A stretch of DNA of 64,000 nt from positions 1,150,001 through 1,214,000 of the forward strand of contig NZ_AP025627.1 of NCBI RefSeq assembly GCF_022846435.1, read 5' to 3'. The stretch's first letter is position 1, and each line of letters starts with the position of its first letter. The notes under the pieces were generated by a model that saw only the letters and a list, made by a program, of their open reading frames with translations, ran no database searches and had not been told where the DNA came from. Source of the DNA: Parageobacillus sp. KH3-4. GTDB taxonomy: Bacteria > Bacillota > Bacilli > Bacillales > Anoxybacillaceae. Of the stretch, positions 53,978 through 63,613 are shown one piece after another. Position numbers and translations under genes: made by a program.

Positions 53978-55159
53978 ATGAGCCATACATACAAACGGGT
54001 TTTTTTGATTGTCATGGACTCCGTCGGCATTGGCGCGGCGCCAGATGCCGAAAAATATAATGATCAAGGCGCGGATACGCTTGGCCATATCGCCGAGCAT
54101 CGCGGCGGGCTGCACATGCCGAATATGGCAAAGCTCGGCTTAAGCAACATTCGCGAAATCAAAGGCATTCCAAAAGCGGAAAAACCGCTTGCCTATTATA
54201 CGAAAATGCAAGAAGCGTCCGCCGGAAAAGATACGATGACAGGCCACTGGGAAATTATGGGGCTTCGTATTGACAAACCGTTTCGAGTATTTCCAAACGG
54301 ATTTCCAAAAGAACTGATTGGCGAATTGGAAAAACGAACGGGCCGAAAAGTCATCGGCAACAAACCAGCAAGCGGTACGGCGATTATTGAGGAGCTTGGC
54401 AAAGAACATATGGAAACAGGGGCAATCATTGTTTACACTTCGGCTGACTCCGTGTTGCAAATCGCCGCTCATGAAGAAATTGTGCCGCTTGAGGAACTGT
54501 ACCATATTTGCAAAATCGCCCGCGAATTGACGCTCGATGAAAAATATATGGTCGGCCGCGTCATTGCGCGCCCGTTCATCGGCACGCCGGGCAATTTCCA
54601 ACGTACGGCGAACCGGCATGACTATGCGCTGAAGCCGTTCGGCCGCACGGTAATGAACGAATTGAAAGACGCCGGCTATGAAGTGATCGCGATCGGAAAA
54701 ATTTCCGATATTTACGATAATGAAGGAGTTACAAAATCGTTGCGGACAAAATCCAACATGGACGGAATGGACAAATTGGAAGACACATTGAAAATGGACT
54801 TTACAGGGCTAAGCTTTGTCAATCTTGTTGACTTTGATGCGATGTATGGGCATCGCCGTGACCCGAAAGGATACGGGGATGCGCTTGAGGAGTTTGACGC
54901 CCGACTTTCTGATGTGCTTCCGCTTTTGAAAAATGATGATCTGCTTATCATCACGGCTGACCATGGAAACGACCCGGTTCATCACGGTACGGACCATACG
55001 CGCGAATATGTGCCGCTGATTGTCTATAGTCCAAGCATGAGCGGCGGAAAAGCGCTGCCGCTTCGCGAAACATTTGCCGATGTCGGCGCGACGATCGCTG
55101 ATAATTTCCACGTGAAGATGCCGCCGCACGGAACAAGCTTTTTAGCTGATTTGAAATAG
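53978..55159 (+). CDS. deoB: Phosphopentomutase
   Basis: 393-residue alkaline-phosphatase-superfamily enzyme converting (deoxy)ribose-1-phosphate to the 5-phosphate. Motifs: [14 protein letters not shown], the activated Thr in [20 protein letters not shown] and [21 protein letters not shown] for the two metal ions. ATG at 53978 has AGGAGG 10 bases upstream and matches the B. subtilis Drm start; ATG at 53972 is too close to the site. First gene of the salvage operon. Confidence 0.95.
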   Translation: MSHTYKRVFLIVMDSVGIGAAPDAEKYNDQGADTLGHIAEHRGGLHMPNMAKLGLSNIREIKGIPKAEKPLAYYTKMQEASAGKDTMTGHWEIMGLRIDKPFRVFPNGFPKELIGELEKRTGRKVIGNKPASGTAIIEELGKEHMETGAIIVYTSADSVLQIAAHEEIVPLEELYHICKIARELTLDEKYMVGRVIARPFIGTPGNFQRTANRHDYALKPFGRTVMNELKDAGYEVIAIGKISDIYDNEGVTKSLRTKSNMDGMDKLEDTLKMDFTGLSFVNLVDFDAMYGHRRDPKGYGDALEEFDARLSDVLPLLKNDDLLIITADHGNDPVHHGTDHTREYVPLIVYSPSMSGGKALPLRETFADVGATIADNFHVKMPPHGTSFLADLK

Positions 55160-55171
55160 GGGGATCTAATC

Positions 55172-55996
55172 ATGAATAAACAGGCGATAGAAAAAGCAGC
55201 TCGTTATTTGCAAGAAAAATTTCCGACACCTCCACGCATTGGTCTAATTCTTGGATCGGGCCTTGGCGTTCTCGCCGATGAAATTGAACAGGCGGTGAAA
55301 ATTCCGTACGAGCAGATTCCAGGGTTTCCTGTGTCCACGGTCGAAGGACATGCAGGTCGGCTTGTTTACGGCCAGCTTGAAGGTGCGACGGTTGTCGCCA
55401 TGCAAGGCCGTTTTCATTATTATGAAGGGTACCGCTTGGATCAGGTGACATTCCCAGTCCGCGTCATGAAAGCGATTGGCGTCAAAGAGCTGATCGTAAC
55501 AAACGCGGCGGGAGGTGTGAATGAACGTTTTCAGCCGGGAGATTTAATGATTATTGCGGACCACATCAATAATATGGGAGGCAACCCGTTAATCGGTCCG
55601 AATGATCCTGAACTTGGCGTCCGCTTCCCGGATATGACGGAAGCCTATAGCAGACGTTTGCGCGAGTTAGCGAAACATGTGGCGAAACAGCTTGATATTC
55701 CGGTTCAAGAAGGAGTTTATGTGGCCAACAGCGGGCCTTCTTACGAAACACCGGCGGAAATCCGCATGATTCGCGCGATTGGCGGCGACGCGGTCGGCAT
55801 GTCGACCGTGCCTGAAGTAATTGTCGCGCGCCATGCCCAAATGGAAGTATTAGGTATTTCCTGCATTTCCAATATGGCGGCGGGGATTTCCGATCAGCCG
55901 CTTACGCATGATGAAGTGATCGAGACGACAGAAAAAGCAAAAGCAAACTTTTTGCGGCTAGTCAAAGCGATTGTCGCCGAAATGGTGAAAAACTAA
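55172..55996 (+). CDS. punA: Purine-nucleoside phosphorylase (trimeric, guanosine/inosine type)
   Basis: 274-residue enzyme cleaving inosine and guanosine with phosphate to base and ribose-1-phosphate, which DeoB then isomerises. Motifs: GLILGSGLGVLADEIE, GHAGRLVYG, QGRFHYYEGY, VTNAAGGVNERF and the active-site region GDAVGMSTVPEVIVARH. Length and residues match the high-molecular-mass-independent PNP-I group. Starts 12 bases after deoB. Confidence 0.95.
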   Translation: MNKQAIEKAARYLQEKFPTPPRIGLILGSGLGVLADEIEQAVKIPYEQIPGFPVSTVEGHAGRLVYGQLEGATVVAMQGRFHYYEGYRLDQVTFPVRVMKAIGVKELIVTNAAGGVNERFQPGDLMIIADHINNMGGNPLIGPNDPELGVRFPDMTEAYSRRLRELAKHVAKQLDIPVQEGVYVANSGPSYETPAEIRMIRAIGGDAVGMSTVPEVIVARHAQMEVLGISCISNMAAGISDQPLTHDEVIETTEKAKANFLRLVKAIVAEMVKN

Positions 55997-56011
55997 AAAA
56001 AGGTGATGCGC

Positions 56012-57313
56012 ATGAGAATGGTCGATTTAATTGCAAAAAAGCGGGATGGCTGCGCTCTTACGAATGAGGAAATTGAATTTATCGTTCGCGGCTACACGAA
56101 TGGGGAAATTCCAGATTATCAAATGAGCGCGTTCGCGATGGCGGTGTTTTTCCGCGGCATGACGGAAGAAGAAACGGCGGCGTTGACGATGGCGATGGCC
56201 CGCTCAGGAGATGTCATCGATTTATCGAAAATCGAAGGAATTAAAGTGGACAAGCATTCAACGGGCGGCGTCGGCGATACGACGACGCTTGTGTTAGGTC
56301 CGCTCGTTGCTTCCGTCGGCGTGCCTGTCGCGAAAATGTCGGGGCGGGGGCTCGGCCATACCGGCGGGACGATCGATAAACTAGAATCGGTCCCAGGATT
56401 TCATGTGGAAATCGATAACGATCAATTCATTGAGCTTGTCAATAAAAACAAAATCGCGATTATCGGACAGACCGGCAATTTAACGCCGGCTGATAAAAAG
56501 CTATACGCGCTCCGTGACGTCACGGCGACGGTAGATAGCATTCCGCTCATCGCTTCGTCGATTATGAGCAAAAAAATTGCCGCTGGCGCCGACGCGATTG
56601 TCTTGGATGTCAAAACGGGAGCCGGCGCGTTTATGAAAGATTTCGAAGGAGCGAAACGACTCGCAACAGCAATGGTCGAAATCGGTAAGCGCGTCGGCCG
56701 GAAAACGATGGCGGTCATTTCCGACATGAGCCAGCCGCTCGGATACGCGGTCGGAAACGCGCTCGAAGTGAAAGAAGCGATCGATACGCTCAAGGGAAAA
56801 GGACCAGAAGATTTACAAGAACTATGTTTGACGCTTGGAAGCTACATGGTATATTTGGCGGAAAAAGCGTCTTCATTAGAGGAAGCGCGCGCGTTATTAG
56901 AAACGTCGATTCAAGAAGGAAAAGCGCTAGAAACGTTCAAAGTGTTTCTCGGCGCGCAAGGCGGCGACGCATCGGTTGTCGATGACCCAGCGAAACTGCC
57001 GCAAGCGAAGTACCAATGGGAGCTCAATGCTCCGGAAGATGGGTATGTCGCGGAAATTGTCGCTGACGAAGTCGGAACGGCTGCGATGCTGCTTGGAGCG
57101 GGACGGGCGACAAAAGAAGCGAAGATCGATCTTTCTGTCGGCCTCGTTTTGCACAAAAAAGTCGGCGATGCGGTGAGAAAAGGCGAATCGCTTGTTACGA
57201 TTTACAGCAATACGGAAAATATTGAAGGAGTCAAACAAAAGCTCGCCAAAAGCATCCGCATCTCCCCAATTCCTGTTGCTAAACCACCGCTTATATACGA
57301 AACAATTTCATAA
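56012..57313 (+). CDS. pdp: Pyrimidine-nucleoside phosphorylase
   Basis: 433 residues. Glycosyltransferase family 3 type: N-terminal helical domain, phosphate-binding [22 protein letters not shown], the family signature [30 protein letters not shown], and a C-terminal PYNP domain. Uses uridine and thymidine. ATG at 56012 gives [13 protein letters not shown], as in the G. stearothermophilus enzyme; an upstream GTG at 56003 sits in the AAAGGTGA site. Closes the deoB-punA-pdp operon. Confidence 0.95.
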   Translation: MRMVDLIAKKRDGCALTNEEIEFIVRGYTNGEIPDYQMSAFAMAVFFRGMTEEETAALTMAMARSGDVIDLSKIEGIKVDKHSTGGVGDTTTLVLGPLVASVGVPVAKMSGRGLGHTGGTIDKLESVPGFHVEIDNDQFIELVNKNKIAIIGQTGNLTPADKKLYALRDVTATVDSIPLIASSIMSKKIAAGADAIVLDVKTGAGAFMKDFEGAKRLATAMVEIGKRVGRKTMAVISDMSQPLGYAVGNALEVKEAIDTLKGKGPEDLQELCLTLGSYMVYLAEKASSLEEARALLETSIQEGKALETFKVFLGAQGGDASVVDDPAKLPQAKYQWELNAPEDGYVAEIVADEVGTAAMLLGAGRATKEAKIDLSVGLVLHKKVGDAVRKGESLVTIYSNTENIEGVKQKLAKSIRISPIPVAKPPLIYETIS

Positions 57314-57375
57314 AAGAGATTGACGCACAGGCTGTTTGACCATAAGCGGAGTGCCATAGATATACAGCAGCACAG

Positions 57376-57412
57376 GAGGGTGTCCCATCATTTTGGGACA
57401 CCCTCTTTTTTA
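57376..57412 (+). terminator. Terminator of the nucleoside-salvage operon
   Basis: Perfect 11-base stem GAGGGTGTCCC / GGGACACCCTC, 8-base loop, then TTTTTTA. Confidence 0.9.
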
Positions 57413-57446
57413 TAGGCAAAATCTGTGGAAATTCATTGTTTCTATT

Positions 57447-57475
57447 GTATAAAAATATCTCATTTGGAAAAAATG
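57447..57475 (+). promoter_or_regulatory. Sigma-F-type promoter of dacF
   Basis: GTATA (57447-57451), 14 bases, then GGAAAAAATG (57466-57475), matching the forespore sigma-F pattern GYATA ... GGNNANANTR, 28 bases before the start of dacF. B. subtilis dacF is sigma-F dependent and reads on into spoIIA. Confidence 0.55.
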
Positions 57476-57503
57476 GCATGTATAAAGAATGGAGGTTTGG
57501 GTG

Positions 57504-58685
57504 ATGAAGAAGTTATCGATTCGTTTACTCCTTTTTGCATCTGTTTTCCTGTTGACAATCTCCGCCAACGTTCATGCGGAAGAAAAAAAGCCGAAAACGC
57601 GCGGGATTGAACTTGCCGATGGGGCAAGGTCTGCCATTTTAATTGAGCGTGATACCGGGGCTGTTTTGTATGAAAAAAACGCCAATGAAAAGCTGCCGCC
57701 GGCCAGCATGACAAAAATCATGACAATGCTTCTCATTATGGAGGCGATTGATAAAGGAGAGCTTTCTTATAAGGAAAAAGTACGGGCGAGCGAATATGCT
57801 GCATCAATGGGCGGATCGCAGATCTTTTTGGAGCCTGGCGAAGAAATGACAGTGGATGAACTGTTGCGCGGCATTGCGATCGGTTCGGGCAATGACGCGT
57901 CAGTTGCCATGGCGGAACGAATCGCCGGATCGGAAGAAGCTTTTGTCGAGATGATGAATAAAAAAGCGAAGGAGCTTGGACTGAAAAACACTTCGTTTCA
58001 AAACGCGACAGGGCTACCTGCCAAAGGGCATTATAGCAGCGCGCATGATATGGCGATGATGGCGCGCGAACTGCTAAAATACGAGGATATTACGAAGTAT
58101 ACGGGCAAATACGAGGATTATTTGCGGGAAAACACCGATAAAAAATTTTGGCTTGTGAATACGAATCGGCTCGTTAAATTTTATCCCGGAGTGGACGGTT
58201 TAAAAACCGGATTTACAAGCGAAGCGAAATACTGCTTAACAGCGACGGCGAAAAAGAACGGGATGCGCGTCATCGCCGTCGTATTCGGAGCGCCGACGCC
58301 AAAGGAACGAAACGCGCAAATTACAAGGATGCTCGATTATGCGTTCAGTCAATATAAAACACATCCAGTCTATAAACGGAACGAAGTGGTTGCCCATGTC
58401 AATGTAAGCAAAGGAAAGAAAAAAGCGATTGCGCTTGTTACCTCTGAGCCAATCTCCATATTGACGAAAAAAGGGCAATCGATTGACCAAATGAAAAAAG
58501 TGATTAAAGTGAAAGAAAACGTCAAAGCGCCAATTAAAAAAGGAGATGAGCTTGGCACCCTGATTTTAAAACAAGATGGAAAAGAATTGCTTCGTAGCCC
58601 AATCGTCGCGAAAGAAAATGTGGCAGAAGCAAGCTGGTGGGATTTGTTTAAACGAACGTTGCAAAATTTTACGAAATCCGCATAA
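57504..58685 (+). CDS. dacF: D-alanyl-D-alanine carboxypeptidase DacF
   Basis: 393-residue penicillin-binding protein of low mass that trims peptide side chains during spore cortex formation. Signal peptide (about 28 residues, ending VHA before EEKK). Active-site motifs: SMTK (SxxK), SGN and KTG in DGLKTGFTS; C-terminal PBP5-like beta domain and amphipathic tail for membrane association. ATG at 57504 preceded by GGAGG and GTG; no terminator separates it from spoIIAA. Confidence 0.93.
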   Translation: MKKLSIRLLLFASVFLLTISANVHAEEKKPKTRGIELADGARSAILIERDTGAVLYEKNANEKLPPASMTKIMTMLLIMEAIDKGELSYKEKVRASEYAASMGGSQIFLEPGEEMTVDELLRGIAIGSGNDASVAMAERIAGSEEAFVEMMNKKAKELGLKNTSFQNATGLPAKGHYSSAHDMAMMARELLKYEDITKYTGKYEDYLRENTDKKFWLVNTNRLVKFYPGVDGLKTGFTSEAKYCLTATAKKNGMRVIAVVFGAPTPKERNAQITRMLDYAFSQYKTHPVYKRNEVVAHVNVSKGKKKAIALVTSEPISILTKKGQSIDQMKKVIKVKENVKAPIKKGDELGTLILKQDGKELLRSPIVAKENVAEASWWDLFKRTLQNFTKSA

Positions 58686-58749
58686 ACATGTCAGCTTTTG
58701 CAGCCCGCTTTCTACTTTTAGCGAATCGCCACTAGTTTTGTCATCAGGA

Positions 58750-58776
58750 AGGATTTCCGGCGCATTGTAGCGAAAC
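58750..58776 (+). promoter_or_regulatory. Candidate sigma-H promoter of spoIIAA
   Basis: AGGATTT (58750-58756) and GCGAAAC (from 58770) give a sigma-H-like pair about 40 bases before the GTG start. The spacer is slightly longer and the -10 less exact than in the spo0A promoter. A TTGTCAT just upstream may be a weak Spo0A box. Confidence 0.4.
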
Positions 58777-58814
58777 TTCTCCCTAATCCGAAATGAACAA
58801 GGGGGAAAAACGCA

Positions 58815-59165
58815 GTGAGTCTGATGATGGACTTTGAAGTAAAACAGGATGTATTGATCATCCGGCTTTCCGGCGAACTTGATCATCATACGGCCGAAGA
58901 GCTTCGGGAAAAGGCGACGGATGCGCTGGAAAGAGAATCGATTCGCCACATTGTGCTTAATTTAGAACATTTGACGTTTATGGATAGTTCCGGGCTTGGC
59001 GTCATTTTAGGACGCTACAAACAAATTAAAAACCTCGGCGGGGAAATGATTGTATGTTCGATTTCGCCAACGGTGAAACGGCTGTTTGACATGTCGGGGC
59101 TGTTTAAAATTATTCGTTTAGAAAACGATGAACAATTCGCGCTGAAGACATTGGGGGTGGCGTGA
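58815..59165 (+). CDS. spoIIAA: Anti-anti-sigma factor SpoIIAA
   Basis: 116-residue STAS protein that, when unphosphorylated, frees sigma-F from SpoIIAB. The phosphorylated serine is Ser58 in [17 protein letters not shown] start at 58815 gives MSLMMDFEV, as in relatives, with AAGGGGG 9 bases upstream. Its stop overlaps the spoIIAB ATG by one base (TGATG), showing tight coupling that keeps the two proteins in ratio. Confidence 0.97.
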   Translation: MSLMMDFEVKQDVLIIRLSGELDHHTAEELREKATDALERESIRHIVLNLEHLTFMDSSGLGVILGRYKQIKNLGGEMIVCSISPTVKRLFDMSGLFKIIRLENDEQFALKTLGVA

Positions 59166-59605
59166 TGCGAAACGAAATGCACCTCCAATTTTCCGCGCTT
59201 AGCCAAAATGAATCGTTTGCTCGTGTAGCGGTTGCTGCATTCGTGGCACAGCTTGATCCAACGATGGATGAATTAACGGAAATTAAAACCGTTGTCTCTG
59301 AAGCGGTCACGAACGCGATTATTCACGGCTATAATAACGATCCAAACGGAATCGTATACATTTCCGTTGTGATCGAAGACGGAGTCGTCCATTTGACGAT
59401 TAAAGACGAAGGTGTCGGCATTGCTAATATTGAAGAGGCACGCCAACCATTGTTTACAACCAAACCGGAATTGGAGCGATCTGGAATGGGATTCACCATC
59501 ATGGAAAATTTTATGGATGAAGTCGTCGTTCAGTCGGAAGTGAACAAAGGGACAACCGTTTATTTAAAGAAGTATATAACGAAGAGCAAAGCGTTATGTA
59601 ACTAA
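59165..59605 (+). CDS. spoIIAB: Anti-sigma-F factor SpoIIAB
   Basis: 146-residue GHKL-fold protein kinase that holds sigma-F inactive and phosphorylates SpoIIAA. N box [15 protein letters not shown]1 box IKDEGVGI and G2 box [14 protein letters not shown] are present. ATG at 59165 gives the [11 protein letters not shown] start of the G. stearothermophilus protein; GTG at 59162 adds one residue only. Confidence 0.97.
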   Translation: MRNEMHLQFSALSQNESFARVAVAAFVAQLDPTMDELTEIKTVVSEAVTNAIIHGYNNDPNGIVYISVVIEDGVVHLTIKDEGVGIANIEEARQPLFTTKPELERSGMGFTIMENFMDEVVVQSEVNKGTTVYLKKYITKSKALCN

Positions 59606-59618
59606 GGGAGACATGCCT

Positions 59619-60371
59619 ATGGATGTCGATGTCAAGCGAGATCAAACGCTGATAAAAGATCACGAGATGAAAGAGCTTATTCGCCGCAGCCAAGAAGGGG
59701 ATCAACAGGCGCGCGATGAGATTATCAAAAAAAACATGCGCCTCGTTTGGTCGGTCGTCCAGCGCTTTTTAAACCGCGGCTACGAGCCGGACGATTTATT
59801 TCAGATTGGTTGCATCGGCTTGCTTAAATCTGTTGATAAGTTTGATTTATCATATGATGTGAAATTTTCCACGTATGCGGTGCCGATGATCATCGGCGAA
59901 ATTCAGCGATTTATTCGCGATGACGGAACAGTGAAAGTGAGCCGTTCCTTAAAGGAAATGGGCAATAAAATCCGGAAAGCGAGAGACGAGCTTTCGAAAA
60001 AATATGGACGAGCGCCAACGGTGACGGAAATCGCTGATTATTTAGAGATTTCTCCGGAAGATGTGGTGCTTGCTCAGGAAGCCGTTCGTTCTCCGGCTTC
60101 TATTCACGAGACGGTGTACGAAAATGACGGCGACCCGATCACGCTCTTAGATCAAATCGCCGATGCGGATGAAGCGTCATGGTTTGATAAAATCGCATTA
60201 AAAAAAGCGATTGAGGAACTGGATGAGCGGGAACGGCTCATCGTCTATTTGCGTTATTACAAAGACCAAACCCAATCGGAAGTGGCATCTAGATTAGGCA
60301 TCTCTCAAGTCCAAGTATCCCGGCTTGAAAAAAAAATTTTACAGCAAATAAAGGAGAGAATGGATGGGTAG
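59619..60371 (+). CDS. sigF: RNA polymerase sigma factor sigma-F
   Basis: 250-residue first forespore-specific sigma factor. Region 2 (MRLVWSVVQRFLNRGYEPDDLFQIGCIGLLK, FSTYAVPMIIGEIQRFIRDDG), region 3 (LSKKYGRAPTVTEIADYL) and region 4 helix-turn-helix (DQTQSEVASRLGISQVQVSRLEKK). ATG at 59619 has AAGGGAG 8 bases upstream, while ATG at 59613 is only 2 bases from it. A terminator overlapping its stop closes the spoIIA operon. Confidence 0.97.
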   Translation: MDVDVKRDQTLIKDHEMKELIRRSQEGDQQARDEIIKKNMRLVWSVVQRFLNRGYEPDDLFQIGCIGLLKSVDKFDLSYDVKFSTYAVPMIIGEIQRFIRDDGTVKVSRSLKEMGNKIRKARDELSKKYGRAPTVTEIADYLEISPEDVVLAQEAVRSPASIHETVYENDGDPITLLDQIADADEASWFDKIALKKAIEELDERERLIVYLRYYKDQTQSEVASRLGISQVQVSRLEKKILQQIKERMDG

Positions 60372-60390
60372 GCATCCATTCTTTTTTATT
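60358..60390 (+). terminator. Terminator of the spoIIA operon
   Basis: Perfect 9-base stem GAATGGATG / CATCCATTC across the sigF stop codon, followed by TTTTTTATTTTT. Confidence 0.88.
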
Positions 60391-60422
60391 TTTATGAAAC
60401 TACTGGTAAATGCCGTATGATC

Positions 60423-60452
60423 GCATGATTCCTTTCTTCTCCAACATACTAA
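60423..60452 (+). promoter_or_regulatory. Sigma-G promoter of the spoVA operon
   Basis: GCATG (60423-60427), 17-bp spacer, CATACTA (60445-60451): a close match to the late forespore sigma-G consensus, 62 bases before spoVAA. B. subtilis spoVA is sigma-G dependent. Confidence 0.65.
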
Positions 60453-60513
60453 ATAAAGAAAGACGAAGATCAAGTGAATATACATAAAAACTACAAGCTA
60501 AGGTGTGAGGCAG

Positions 60514-61137
60514 ATGGAAAAAACCGTCTTTGTTAAACTACGGCATCGCGTTCAAGTAAAACCGCAAGCAGTTGTTGCGATTGGCGATGTGGCGCAAATC
60601 ATCGCAAATGATTGCAACATAGCCGAACAATTAAAAACAATTCCGCTATATGCAATTCAACCAAGCGATAAAAATATCGTCATTATTGATGTAATGAAAG
60701 TTGTTCGCGCCATGATGGAAACGAATGACGCGTTAGATGTGCAAGTGATTGGGCCAGCGCAAACGATCGTTGAAGTCATTGATCAAAAGCGGAGTTTTTC
60801 CACTGCTTATTTTTTGCTTATATGGCTGTTGCTTTTCGTCGGATCGGCAATGGCCATTATGAATTTTCATGAAGATGTCAGCATGCAAAAAGTGCATCAA
60901 CATCTTTATGAGATAATTACCGGGAAAAAAATCGATAAGCCGTTGCTGCTGCAAATTCCTTATTCGCTCGGATTAGGGATCGGCATGATTTTATTTTTTA
61001 ACCATGTGTTCCGCAAGCGCATTAACGAGGAGCCAAGCCCTTTGGAAGTCGAAATGTTTAATTATCAGCAATCGCTAGATCAATATGTCATTTTATATGA
61101 AAACAAAGAAAGTATGAGAAAAATTGACGACGATTGA
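60514..61137 (+). CDS. spoVAA: Stage V sporulation protein AA
   Basis: 207 residues: soluble N-terminal half (about 1-90) and two membrane helices (about 98-118 and 148-168) with a short acidic C-terminal tail. Part of the SpoVA apparatus that moves dipicolinic acid (DPA) into the forespore and out at germination. ATG at 60514 has AAGGTG 8 bases upstream. Overlaps spoVAB by 14 bases. Confidence 0.92.
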   Translation: MEKTVFVKLRHRVQVKPQAVVAIGDVAQIIANDCNIAEQLKTIPLYAIQPSDKNIVIIDVMKVVRAMMETNDALDVQVIGPAQTIVEVIDQKRSFSTAYFLLIWLLLFVGSAMAIMNFHEDVSMQKVHQHLYEIITGKKIDKPLLLQIPYSLGLGIGMILFFNHVFRKRINEEPSPLEVEMFNYQQSLDQYVILYENKESMRKIDDD

Positions 61138-61555
61138 GATTTTGGCCGTTATATTCGTCGGCTTTGCGGGAGGGCTGGCTGTCGGAACAGGGTTTGTGGC
61201 GTTTTTAGTCGTTCTTGGCGTCATTCCCCGCTTAACGCAATTGACAAAAACAACAAAGCGGATCCATGCATATGAATGGAGTGCGGTAGCCGGCGCGGTG
61301 GCGGGGGGATGGATGAGCCTGCGCCACACTGTTTTATATATATCAAAATATTGGCTGATTCCGCTCGGCTTGCTGCATGGGGTATTTATCGGAATGCTTG
61401 CCGCCGCGCTGACGGAAGTGCTTAACGTATGGCCGATCTTAGCAAAACGCATCGGCGTTGCCGACAAAATTGTCATTTTATTGATGGCGATCGCATTTGG
61501 AAAAATAGTCGGCTCGCTGTTTCACTGGATCTATTTTGCCGATTACTTACGATAA
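61124..61555 (+). CDS. spoVAB: Stage V sporulation protein AB
   Basis: 143-residue membrane protein with four hydrophobic segments (for example VIFVGFAGGLAVGTGFVAFLVVLG). The TTG start at 61124 lies inside the end of spoVAA and has only a weak site, so translation probably depends on coupling. Role in DPA movement is by operon and homology. Confidence 0.9.
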   Translation: MTTIEILAVIFVGFAGGLAVGTGFVAFLVVLGVIPRLTQLTKTTKRIHAYEWSAVAGAVAGGWMSLRHTVLYISKYWLIPLGLLHGVFIGMLAAALTEVLNVWPILAKRIGVADKIVILLMAIAFGKIVGSLFHWIYFADYLR

Positions 61556-61570
61556 GGGGGAAAAGAAAAG

Positions 61571-62008
61571 ATGAGTTTAAAAGCAAATTATCGTCAGGCG
61601 GTGAAAGCGTTCCAGCCTAAGCCTCCATATGTTTTTAACAGCTTGAAAGCGTTTGTCGTCGGCGGCGCGCTTTGCGCGGTTGCGGAGTTATTCGCCAATT
61701 CGTACAGCCATTTCTTTTCTGTGCCGTTGCTTTCTGCGCAGCAGCTGGCGGTGATGACAATGATGTTTTTTGCGATTGTCTTCACTGGGGCAGGAAAGTA
61801 TGACGATTTTAGCCAATTTGCTGGTGCGGGCGCAACGATGACGCTGGCTGGCTTTGCAAATGCATTAGCAAGCGCCGCGCTCGAACATCGAAGTGAAGGA
61901 TGGACAGCAGGGATCGCCAGCCAAATGTTTAAAGCAGGCGGTGCGGCGATCGTTTATGGCGTTGTCGCTGCTTATCTGCTGGGCATTTTATATTACATCA
62001 TGTCTTAA
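61571..62008 (+). CDS. spoVAC: Stage V sporulation protein AC
   Basis: 145 residues with about four membrane segments; FVVGGALCAVAELFAN and FTGAGKYDDFSQFAGAGATMTLAGFANALASAALE are typical of the SpoVAC/SpoVAEb fold. SpoVAC of B. subtilis acts as a mechanosensitive channel in DPA release. ATG preceded by AAGGGGGAAAAG. Confidence 0.93.
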   Translation: MSLKANYRQAVKAFQPKPPYVFNSLKAFVVGGALCAVAELFANSYSHFFSVPLLSAQQLAVMTMMFFAIVFTGAGKYDDFSQFAGAGATMTLAGFANALASAALEHRSEGWTAGIASQMFKAGGAAIVYGVVAAYLLGILYYIMS

Positions 62009-62029
62009 GCGGAGAAAGAGGGATTGGTG

Positions 62030-63046
62030 ATGAAGCTCGCCGGAAAGCAAACGTGGGTGTTTGAACATGATATTTACATTCAGGAAACAGGAACGGCGGT
62101 CGGGCCGTTAGAAGCGGAAGGTCCGCTTCGCGAAAGCTTTGATATCGTGCACGATGACTTATATTGCGGGGAAAAGACGTGGGAGTTGGCAGAGCGGCGC
62201 TTAATGCAAGAGGCGATTGGTGTCTGCCTGCAAAAAGGAAACATTTCCTTCAACGATATCGACATTTTCCTCGCTGGAGATTTACTGAATCAAAACGTCA
62301 CTGCCAACTATGTTGCCCGGACGGTCCCCGCCCCGTTTTTATGTATGTTTGGAGCGTGCTCTACTTCGATGCAAACGATAGCGGTCGGCGCGGCGTTAAT
62401 TGACGGCGGATTTGCAAGAACGGTGCTCGCGGCAACAAGCAGTCATAATGCCACGGCGGAGCGGCAATTTCGCTATCCGACCGAATTGGGGGTGCAAAAA
62501 CCGAAAACGGCGACGTTTACTGTCACAGGTGCGGGAGCAGTAGTCATTGGCCGGAAACGAGGGCGATGGCGCATTACTGCCGCCACCATCGGCAAAGTGA
62601 TCGATGCGGGAACGGCGAATCCTTTCGATATGGGATCGGCGATGGCGCCGGCTGCGGCAAGCACGATGGAACGACATTTTGCTGATTTAAGAGTTTCTCC
62701 CGCAGATTATGACTTAATTGTGACGGGGGATTTATCGAGAGTGGGAAGCGTCATCGTCAGACAGTTGCTGGCGGAATCAGGTTATGATGTGACGGACAAT
62801 TATAATGACTGCGGCTTAATGATTTACCGGCCGGATCAAAACGTGTTTGCTGGGGGAAGCGGCTGCGCCTGCTGCGCGGTAGTAACGTACGGGCATTTAT
62901 TAAAAGAAATGGAACGCGGCGCGCTGCAAAAAATTTTCGTTGTCGCCACAGGAGCGCTATTAAGCCCAACGATGATGCAGCAAAAACAGTCAATCCCTGC
63001 CATTGCACACGGTGTCGTGATTGAAGCGGTAAAGGAGGAACGATGA
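62030..63046 (+). CDS. spoVAD: Stage V sporulation protein AD
   Basis: 338-residue thiolase-fold protein that binds DPA on the outer face of the inner spore membrane. Conserved: GEKTWELAERRLMQEA, DLLNQNVTANY, FGACSTSMQTIAVGAALIDGG and GGSGCACCAVV near the end. ATG at 62030 is preferred to TTG 62024 because AAGAGGGA ends 7 bases upstream. Overlaps spoVAEb. Confidence 0.95.
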   Translation: MKLAGKQTWVFEHDIYIQETGTAVGPLEAEGPLRESFDIVHDDLYCGEKTWELAERRLMQEAIGVCLQKGNISFNDIDIFLAGDLLNQNVTANYVARTVPAPFLCMFGACSTSMQTIAVGAALIDGGFARTVLAATSSHNATAERQFRYPTELGVQKPKTATFTVTGAGAVVIGRKRGRWRITAATIGKVIDAGTANPFDMGSAMAPAAASTMERHFADLRVSPADYDLIVTGDLSRVGSVIVRQLLAESGYDVTDNYNDCGLMIYRPDQNVFAGGSGCACCAVVTYGHLLKEMERGALQKIFVVATGALLSPTMMQQKQSIPAIAHGVVIEAVKEER

Positions 63047-63396
63047 TGGATTATGTTATGGCATTTATGGTAGGAGGAGCGTTTTGTGCCATCGCCCAAC
63101 TTGTCATGGATATTGGCAAGTTTTCGCAAATGCATGTAATGTGCTTGCTCGTAGCAGCTGGAGTCATTCTAGGAATCGGCGGAATTTACGACCAACTGAT
63201 TGCGGTCGCCGGGGCGGGAGCCGTTCTTCCCATTAGTGGCTTCGGCTATTTTCTCGCGAAAGGTGTGCTGGCGCAAAACGAGGCAAATGGATGGCTGGCC
63301 ATTGGTTCAGGAATGTTTCAATTTACCGGCGCCATTTTGTCATTTGCCATTGTGCTCTCCTTTTTTACCGCTCTTCTATGCAAGCCGAAAGGGTAA
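63046..63396 (+). CDS. spoVAEb: Stage V sporulation protein AEb
   Basis: 116 residues with four hydrophobic segments; FMVGGAFCAIAQLVMD and GGIYDQLIAVAGAGAVLPISGFGYFLAKGV identify the family, which is related to SpoVAC. ATG at 63046 has AAAGGAGG 7 bases upstream; the adjoining ATG at 63043 is possible. With AC and AD it forms the minimal DPA channel set, so this operon should still work despite the loss of spoVAEa downstream. Confidence 0.93.
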   Translation: MDYVMAFMVGGAFCAIAQLVMDIGKFSQMHVMCLLVAAGVILGIGGIYDQLIAVAGAGAVLPISGFGYFLAKGVLAQNEANGWLAIGSGMFQFTGAILSFAIVLSFFTALLCKPKG

Positions 63397-63402
63397 TCGA
63401 TT

Positions 63403-63613
63403 ATGAAAAAAGACGAGTCATATCAGTGGCGGACGTCCGATGAGTTTGCGTACCGGACGATTAGCCATTAAACATTCCCTGTTGTCGTTGGAATCGGGGA
63501 TAATTGGGAAAATGGAATATCGCGATCATATAAAATGCGGCTCACCGATTACAAGGAAGGCGATCGACTTGATCCTTGAAAGGAGTATGTGCCATGGCAG
63601 TGAAAGCAAATAA
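63403..63613 (+). pseudogene. spoVAEa: Remnant of spoVAEa (both ends kept, middle deleted, frameshifted)
   Basis: Pieces of SpoVAEa are legible in order but in different frames: KRRVISVADV, then DEFAYRTISH (its usual start is KRRVI.VTDGDEYA.KTIEH), a stop, then FPVVVGIGD, then IGKMEYRDHIKCGSPITRKA and IDLILERS, the usual C-terminus. About 120 central codons are missing and at least two single-base shifts are needed. The 3' end still overlaps the start of spoVAF and supplies its ribosome site. Confidence 0.8.

Noticed and set aside
60415-60452. GTATG at 60415 as the -35 of the spoVA promoter
   Set aside because: Spacing of 25 bases to CATACTA is too long; GCATG at 60423 gives 17.
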